Source: Ligustrum vulgare (Eukaryota > Streptophyta > Magnoliopsida > Lamiales > Oleaceae). From it: a DNA stretch of 64,000 nt. The DNA lies in the NCBI GenBank assembly GCA_963555705.1, contig OY743189.1, forward strand, positions 2,745,501-2,809,500, read 5' to 3'. This document shows positions 59,401 through 64,000 of this stretch, piece after piece. Every line of letters begins with the position of its first letter. Positions within the stretch are counted from its first letter, which is position 1. The notes beneath the pieces are model-generated. The model made no database searches and was not told the DNA's origin. It saw only the letters and a list, made by a program, of their open reading frames with translations. A program made the translations under genes and the position numbers.

Positions 59401-60045
59401 TCTTTTTTCCATTTCATCATATATTTTTGTTATATTTTGGTTTATGATTCCAATATTTTGTTGTATATTATCTATTCTTTTATGTAAATCATTTTTCCCT
59501 TTTTCTTCTTCTTTAATTGTTCTTATCATATTTATTTGTTTTATAATAGTTTTTTGCTCTATAATTTCTATTGGGTTTTCATATACTCCTACCATATTTC
59601 CTATTTTATTTATTTTATCAGTTATTTGCTTAATTTGGTTTTCTAAGGTTATTAATTGTTTTGATAGGTTATTTACATATTGCTTTACTTCTAATATTTG
59701 TGTTGGTATATTTTTGTTTATATCCTTATAATCATTAGTTATTTCTATCATTTGTCTTATTTCTAATGGTAAATTATTGATAATTTCTTGAACTTGTTCT
59801 GGGTTTTTTGCTTGTTCTAAATTTTGTTCTGTAGTTTTATCTAAACTTATTCCTAATTTATTTAGTAAAAATAAATTTGTCCAGTTTAATTGTTTATGTT
59901 CTCCAAATCCTCCTTCTCCTAATAATATAAATGGTATAAATTTTCCATATGTTTCAGTTATTAATGGCCAATGACTATTATTTGGTAAATCTTTAGATTT
60001 ATAATTATATACTCTAGGTTCGATTATTGGTAGTTTTTTAGACAT
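56485..60045 (-). CDS. Pararetroviral ORF A: capsid-like region, zinc knuckle, movement protein and second aspartic protease (1,186 aa)
   Basis: The first ATG is 60045-60043. The frame is open up to a GTG at 60090, but those 15 codons include the primer site, so I start at the ATG. Order: N-terminal region with predicted coiled coils (about 70-245); capsid-like region (about 345-585) with W-W-G-N-L; Lys/Arg/Tyr-rich tract (590-640); CCHC knuckle C650-X2-C-X4-H-X4-C663; acidic Glu/Ser-rich tract (690-735). Then the 30K-type movement domain (about 785-960) with G-A-V-Q-I and Y-F-R-E-G-I-D-T-P. Last is a retropepsin-like domain with D1082-T-G-A and LLGTDFL near 1152-1158. Capsid and movement protein in one frame resembles cavemo- and solendoviruses. 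A protease at this end, beside the one in ORF B, is unusual. Confidence 0.9.
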   Translation of the reverse strand: MSKKLPIIEPRVYNYKSKDLPNNSHWPLITETYGKFIPFILLGEGGFGEHKQLNWTNLFLLNKLGISLDKTTEQNLEQAKNPEQVQEIINNLPLEIRQMIEITNDYKDINKNIPTQILEVKQYVNNLSKQLITLENQIKQITDKINKIGNMVGVYENPIEIIEQKTIIKQINMIRTIKEEEKGKNDLHKRIDNIQQNIGIINQNITKIYDEMEKRKPKRIITDKEFKVINRLGINMITEQIEKFMKNPKKEGEEDYITEEDYIEKFKNLKIEEINMNEQQRALIPAGQNPSEYIQQPGTNQVKKENTSNTNPQNTPEIYMNQRQNTNFKTNNFIPQQKYYTKPSKSYPIEYTPWRSMETQISSEGRWIDLGCVQDVDHELELWMKSMTMMAYTKELTGKQLQLMLENTFIGTTARWWGNLTETYIGQVRGNDQDEIGTILSRYEDALKREYTLVIDRDTKISSKLRHRYLLENLSICDMCYFKQFACEFREYFEKAEYNQETYGMEIMNQIFFKLPNPWNLELFKDWEKLEIPLSNNSLGARTQFIEMRQQEKCMEANNMIKFHKASKKSLCCDKLQYKPTQWGCHLERKYKKKKYYRKDKFRNKFNKFNKYKKPYNKTFKRYRVPYKRYLRQKQNKTKTYPKNPRKCKCYSCGEIGHISPECPKKDKKKNMMYISLIEKENYNLLPIEQEEEWEEILEDEEIYELEEHEVINTIMELESSEESESNESSEEEYLYINMIRQISEEGTSKEYEYQLEENEEQLNERLIFNPKMYEKILKSKLDVEPKEIFNLPFWQKNKEIAYVARNHSHPIDIRDTTGNTLIPIINEEIIRQEINLLNPELKGKIKNIYLGAVQIIAKAYFREGIDTPIEFYIMNDRIVSSVQDALIGIVTGNLMYQKVKFTIRPNFSISMGEQNKNKALTLYYRLRGIDMEPGSKTISLTIRTIYAFTSKHEVKIKNATRTHIIEPIFQNLLEYKPAKENPRMTIPEDIEIDFNQAKRLVNMDKPQIEFGRRSISLRRNTSTKSLPEIENRNDSEKQIMTKIHRKIPRMNLSKRNETKQFEVMIEIRINGEWKEQKVLIDTGATVSHIKENIIGDLELKVTNNSIQIQDYYGNIHPMDTYVELPIRINKRNEIIINMYVEHTGKVNTELLLGTDFLEQVKPYYIKDDRMLLTIQNENLVIPRLL

Positions 60046-60077
60046 TTTTCTAAATATATTTTTAAGTATAACTACTA

Positions 60078-60089
60078 GCTCTGATACCA
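60078..60089 (-). promoter_or_regulatory. Pararetroviral primer binding site (initiator tRNA-Met)
   Basis: TGGTATCAGAGC on the minus strand, perfect over 12 nt. It starts minus-strand DNA synthesis in Caulimoviridae and is the usual zero point of their maps. It lies between the 89-aa ORF and ORF A. Confidence 0.88.
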
Positions 60090-60131
60090 CTGTGAGTTGG
60101 ATCGTGAAAGTGAAATTTTTATTTTGCGGAA

Positions 60132-60401
60132 TTATAATCTTTGTCTTACTCTTCTTAAAAATCTTTCTTCAAATTCATCCATATATCTATTATCTTCTTG
60201 TCTTATCAAGTTTTCTTCTTTTAATCTTAAATATTCATTATGTTGTAAAACTAGCCTTTTAATTTCTTTATATTTTTCTATAGCAATATGATCAGTATTT
60301 AAGTTTCTTCCTAATCTTTCTAATTCTAAATATTCTCTATGTAAGCTTCTAATTAAATTTTTTCTTTTTTCGTGAAGTATATGAGGATCATAAACAGGCA
60401 T
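60132..60401 (-). CDS. Pararetroviral small ORF, 89 aa, charged helical
   Basis: ATG at 60401-60399. Strongly charged (Arg, Glu, Leu) with heptad-like leucines over residues 10-65, suggesting a coiled coil. Ends 42 nt before the primer site. No known motif. The preceding 150 bp are AT-rich up to the right inverted end. Confidence 0.6.
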   Translation of the reverse strand: MPVYDPHILHEKRKNLIRSLHREYLELERLGRNLNTDHIAIEKYKEIKRLVLQHNEYLRLKEENLIRQEDNRYMDEFEERFLRRVRQRL

Positions 60402-60548
60402 GATATTTTTTAATTATGAAATAAGTAATAAAAATTTTAAAGTAATTAAATTTTTAGAATTTATTATGTGTTAAATTTAATAAGATAATATGTGAAATAA
60501 GATATTAGTTATATTTTTAGCTAAAAGGGTAAAATGGGTATAATTTAT

Positions 60549-60595
60549 GTTAGTAAGTTGTTAGTAGCTATTTGTTAGTAAGTCTAGATTTATTC
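60549..60595 (-). repeat. Right terminal inverted repeat with three TACTAAC motifs
   Basis: On the minus strand TACTAAC occurs at 60580-60574, 60566-60560 and 60555-60549. The spacing is 14 and 11 bp, against 14 and 12 bp at the left end. Confidence 0.75.
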
Positions 60596-60604
60596 TTTCT
60601 CTTA
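60596..60604. repeat. Right copy of the 9-bp direct repeat
   Basis: TTTCTCTTA, followed by the integrase codons for M-G-T-N-L. Confidence 0.85.
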
Positions 60605-61378
60605 TGGGCACTAATCTACAGCTGAGTTCGGCTTACCACCCCTAGACTGATAGTTAGATGGAGTGGGTAAATCAGTGTATGGAAATGCACCTAAGATGTA
60701 TGGTTCACGGGTATCCAAAGCAATGGTCTAAATGGATTAGCCTAGCTAAGTGGTGGTACAATACCACCTATCATGCAGCTATCCGAACGACTCCATTCGA
60801 GGCGTTATATGGAGTGAAGCCTCCTCAATTGGCCCTGGGACCCTACCTACGTTCTAAGGTTGCTGTTGTGGGAGACTTACTACAAGAAAGGAAACAGTTG
60901 GAAAGAAATTTGAGGGAGAACCTTGCTCAAGCTAGAGCTAGGATGAAACACTATGCAGATAGATTGAGAATGGAAAGGGAGTTCAAACAAGGGGATTGGG
61001 TATTCCTCAAATTGCACCCCTACTCCCAGTAGTCTGTAGAGATGGAATAATCAGAAATTGTCAGCCAAATTCTTTGTACCTTACCAGATAATCAGGAGAA
61101 CTAGAGAGGTGGCTTATGAACTTGATCTTCCGTCTCATTCAAAAATACATCTGGTCTTCCATGTATCACTACTGAAAAGGAAGCTAGGTAAAGAGAGTGT
61201 TCCAATCACCAACCTGCCAGCTCATGTACGCGAAGAGGGACCTCCTCCACAACCTGATAAGCTACTGTCCACACGAGGAATTCTAGTAAATGGGGAAACG
61301 GTGACACAATGGCTGGATCAATGGCAGGGAGCTTCCTTGGAAAATGCAACTTGGGAGAATGCTGAATGGATTCTATGA
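60605..61378 (+). pseudogene. Integrase C-terminus and chromodomain-like end of Ty3 element C
   Basis: Continues the integrase from 52117: TNLQLSSAYHP then a stop (TAG, normally Q-T-D), another stop, then M-E-W-V-N-Q-C. The rest is typical: KWISLAKWWYNTTYHAAIR, TPFEALYGVKPP, HYADRLRMEREFKQGDWVFLKL. A stop or frameshift follows near 61030, then VAYELDLPSHSKIHLVFHVS and a chromodomain-like tail (LVNGETVTQWLDQW, ENATWENAEWI). The nonsense changes agree with an old, inactive element. Confidence 0.92.
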
Positions 61379-61412
61379 GACTTCCCTCATTTCAACCTTT
61401 GGGGGGGATGGA

Positions 61413-61833
61413 TGTTACAATGGAAGTCACCTGTGGGGAAAGAGGAAAATGCAGCAGGAAGAAGAAGCTGGACTTCAATGGCTAATTCCATTTCGTTTTG
61501 AGGATAAGTTGTAATAAATTGAGCTAAGTTTTGTTTTATTTCCTTGTTTACGTTTTCTACTTTCGGTTAGTGTATGGATTAGGAAAGGGAGAAGGGGTCA
61601 ATTTGTCAGATAACAATTTCTGTGGTTCTTCTCTCCTCCTTTCTTCTTTCTTCTTTCATCTATCTTCTTCTTCTTCTTCTTCTTCTTCTTCAATTTCATT
61701 TAAATTTCCAGTGTTAATTGTAATCGGATAGTATACAGTGAATGAAATTATAATTTTCGAGCTGAAATTCTACTTTGGTGGTCGATTTGGTTCGTACATT
61801 TCTGTTCCTTTATAACTGATTGAGGTTATAAGA
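61413..61833 (+). repeat. 3' LTR of Ty3 element C
   Basis: 421 bp from TGTTACAATGG, directly after purine tract TTTGGGGGGGATGGA, to GGTTATAAGA (CA mutated to GA). Followed by AATCA at 61834-61838. A (CTT)n run is longer here than in the 5' LTR. Confidence 0.93.
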
Positions 61834-61838
61834 AATCA

Positions 61839-62254
61839 ATACATGATTTTCTTGTAGTCTTTTTGGGATTTGATCTTATAGAGGAAGTTTACAAGTAGTA
61901 TTACTTCTGAATCCAATTTATTCCGTCCTTCAGGGAAGTCAATAGAAGCGTCTTTTGATGCCAATGCACAGAGGTTAATAGATGCTTGCTTCGAGGAAGA
62001 AGTTGCTGCTTATTGCTTCCGAGTTTGAAGAAACTACAAAAAAAAAAATGGGTTTAGGTATTGCTAATAGTCTTCTGTCTTTTCTTTTCATACACTGTGT
62101 TTATAGAAAGTATAATCCCTTCAACAGAAGTTATGACATTCTTTTCTACTTCAACTTTAATTATTTTCATCCCTTGAGAGATTTAGAAGTATTTAGGAGA
62201 TCTATAGTTCTTTGTCTCCCAATGTTCACGACATCTTCATTGTATAGAGATATT

Positions 62255-62285
<31 letters not shown>

Positions 62286-63415
62286 TGTGAGCATGGTGCG
62301 TTGTGCTTTGTAAAATTTGAATTATGATACTCTCCCCGCATCCCAACCCCATGTGAGTGGAGGGCCATCCCCGCGATGAGCACCGAGGGAAGAGTATAAT
62401 GGTTCGTAAATTTTTTAGAAGATCTTTTGTGATTTATCTTCTTAACAATTTTTGTATGATCGTGTTTAATTGATTAGGTTCTTATGGCTATGTTCTACAG
62501 AGTATGGTGGCATCACATGTATTACACGGTTGATGCCCAAAAAGTACTACCAATGGTTAATCGAGGACTAATCTTATTCAATTGCATATGGTTAATCGTG
62601 TAATTCTTCATACTTGGAATTTAGAAAATGTAATATTTGTTATTCTTTATTCCAAGTTAAGGTAAGAAATGCTTGAATAGTTATCTACATTTTCATTATA
62701 GTTTCCACGGCACTCAAAGGTGGTTAAGTTATTACATTTCTAAGAAAGTTGTAATTTTGGGATTTTTTTGATTGATACTCACCTTGAAACTGTTATTTTG
62801 GAGAAATGTCATACAAAATTTTAAAACTGAAAAGCATCATGTTGAAATTAAAATAAAATATTGTAAAATCATCGTCCAAGATTAGAGGAGATTTTTATTA
62901 AACCTCATAACAAAAAATCAGTTATATATTTTAAAAAACCTATAATCAAATTAGCTGAATCAAAATTCAACAAAATCAACACCAATATCCAAAAATTCAA
63001 AATCGCTAGCATACGCCCATCGAGACTGACTTCTTCCTACGCTCTTTCAATTTTCTGGAATTTGCAATCAAATATGCTTAAGGTCTGATTAATCAGTAAA
63101 TAGAGACAATGCCCCAGGGTGAAATAGGTGTTTTATTAATACTAGTTGGTTGTTTAAAAAAGCCAAGATCCCTGAAATGGAATGTGGTTATCCTTAGTAG
63201 CATCCTTTGCTGGTGGAAAAGCATGATCAACTTCACCTGTTATAGTGACATTTTTGTGTTTCAATGTCGATTTTTCTTTTCCTTTTAGAACCATGCTTCA
63301 CATTCCTTTCCTTTTCTTTTTCTGTTTTTTTTTTCTGTTTTTTTTTTTTTTTTTGTTTTTTTTGTGTCTCTACATGTTCTTTGTTGCTTCAACCTTTTTT
63401 ATCATTCCTCAATAG
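61839..63415. other. Intergenic or intronic DNA, weak exon candidate at 61938-61977
   Basis: CCGTCCTTCAG then a short open stretch (K-S-I-E-A-S-F-D-A-N-A-Q-R) before AGAG|GTTAAT could be a small exon. No family recognised. The rest is AT-rich with T runs near 63325-63362. Confidence 0.3.
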
Positions 63416-63546
63416 ACTTGATTGGTTCGCAAAACTATTTGAAGCTGGTCTATTTTCTGAAGCAAACTTAAACATGGAACTATATGGCCTTGTTCCTGAT
63501 ACAATCAGATTTTTGTATTTTTCATCTTCAACAAGAGATGTCCAGG
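63416..63546 (+). other. Exon-like segment of an unrecognised gene
   Basis: Acceptor CCTCAATAG, then an open frame reading LDWFAKLFEAGLFSEANLN to GLVPDTIRFLYFSSS and CAG|GTCTAG as possible donor, or a stop three bases later. The composition looks like real protein, but I cannot name it. Confidence 0.4.
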
Positions 63547-63652
63547 TCTAGTTCTTCTGTAATGTTCTTGAATTACCCAAAATACATAAAGAAAGTTTTG
63601 CCCTAGTCAAGGAAATGCTCATCCGTCTAACATCAGCAAAAAAATAAAAATA

Positions 63653-63760
63653 AAAATAAAAATCCAATATTGCTACTCTTAACTTTTGAAAGCAGCAAGA
63701 TATCAATTTCCCGACCTTGAAAGCCATCGATTGCAAACTCGGGATCTTTACTCATTTTTC
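63653..63760 (-). pseudogene. Fragment resembling the SF1 (SEN1/UPF1-like) helicase C-terminal motif
   Basis: Minus-strand frame reads D-P-E-F-A-I-D-G-F-Q-G-R-E-I-D-I-L-L-L-S. This matches the (V/I)DxFQGRExDxxxxS motif of AAA_12-type helicases. Plant homologues usually follow with V-R; here K-V-K. It then runs into (TTTTTA)n sequence. Either one exon of a gene continuing outside the window or a relic. Confidence 0.5.
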
Positions 63761-64000
63761 GTGAAGATTCATTATTAAGAGCTTGTTTGGTTGTGGTAAA
63801 ATTTTTACCACAATTTTTCAAACTCAATCTCAACCATCCATTCTTAGTCAAGCCCACAATTTTTTACTTTTCAAATATTTTTAAAACACACATCCATCAA
63901 AAAATATAAAAAAAAAACTACGAATATCAAAACTTTTCACATTACCAAATAGGCTCTAAGATTACAAATTCAAAAGAATCCCTGATAAAAACCCAATACA

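Larger units (their letters stand above)
52118..60595 (-). mobile_element. Endogenous pararetrovirus (Caulimoviridae), about 8.48 kb, apparently full length
   Basis: Minus-strand unit inserted in the integrase of Ty3 element C. In sense order it has the right inverted end, an 89-aa ORF, a tRNA-Met primer site, ORF A (capsid-like region, knuckle, movement protein, protease), ORF B (protease, RT, RNase H, unknown C-terminus), a 98-aa ORF, TATA plus AATAAA, a 111-aa ORF and the left inverted end. There is no integrase gene and there are no LTRs, as expected for Caulimoviridae. The length fits one genome opened between the 111-aa and 89-aa ORFs. Capsid plus movement protein in one frame ahead of the RT frame recalls Cavemovirus and Solendovirus, but membership is inference. 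All main frames are open, so integration is much younger than the degraded host element. Confidence 0.9.

Noticed and set aside
59357..59731. Hydrophobic plus-strand frame that looks like a membrane protein
   Set aside because: It is the antisense of the A-rich ORF A; the hydrophobicity comes from T-rich codons.
60046..60090. N-terminal extension of pararetroviral ORF A from a GTG at 60090
   Set aside because: The extension translates the primer binding site and begins at a non-ATG codon. The ATG at 60045 is the better start.
52118..60595. Reading the unit as an LTR retrotransposon
   Set aside because: It has no LTRs and no integrase, and it has a 30K-type movement domain, which is a viral feature.
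52118..60595. Calling the unit a proven Mutator transposon
   Set aside because: The outer eight bases of the inverted ends do not match and no transposase is present, so only the duplication length and inverted ends support it.

Overview
The window is nuclear DNA of a flowering plant, most likely a eudicot. It is AT-rich, has phase-consistent GT-AG introns, and is dominated by plant mobile elements. Several of these are primed by initiator tRNA-Met (TGGTATCAGAGC sites), and hAT, Mutator, copia, Ty3 and TRIM elements are all present. No bacterial-type gene, rRNA, tRNA or CRISPR array is supported. The only convincing host gene is a three-exon TLDc-domain gene. Almost everything else is transposons nested in transposons.

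Layout. 1-6.3 kb: two Athila/Tat-like Ty3 elements with about 1.6-kb LTRs. The first interrupts a Mutator-like (MULE) transposase gene, which is followed by a convergent Ulp1-like protease gene. 6.3-9.8 kb: AT-rich DNA with an 83-bp exon-like duplication. 9.9-24.5 kb: the TLDc gene, with a 3.7-kb intron 1 and a 10.2-kb intron 2. Intron 2 holds a C-rich minisatellite, a GTCACA tandem array, a Tip100-like hAT element with a TSD, and a dead copia element with both LTRs. 24.9-31 kb: a 905-bp hAT element with a TSD, LTR pieces, and a three-LTR TRIM. 33.1-44.3 kb: a decayed copia element containing a solo LTR (TSD GAGAT), which itself contains a pol-deleted Ty3 element. 44-49 kb: opposed LTR copies around simple repeats. 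49.35-61.83 kb: an old Ty3 element (TSD AATCA) whose gag holds a hAT MITE and whose integrase is split by an endogenous pararetrovirus. 62-64 kb: two exon-like fragments, one resembling an SF1 helicase.

The most interesting unit is 52118-60595. It is an apparently complete, single-copy endogenous pararetrovirus (Caulimoviridae) on the minus strand. In sense order it carries an 89-aa ORF, a tRNA-Met primer site, a long ORF (capsid-like region, CCHC knuckle, movement protein, aspartic protease), an ATGA-overlapping ORF (second aspartic protease, reverse transcriptase, RNase H, unknown C-terminal domain), a 98-aa ORF, a TATA box with a closely following AATAAA, and a 111-aa ORF. All frames are open. 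The gene order recalls cavemo- and solendoviruses. Two features are unusual: two separate DTGA protease domains, and ends made of inverted TACTAAC arrays bounded by a 9-bp direct repeat of the host integrase sequence. Inverted ends with a 9-bp duplication would normally suggest a Mutator-type DNA transposon, not a virus integrated by end joining.
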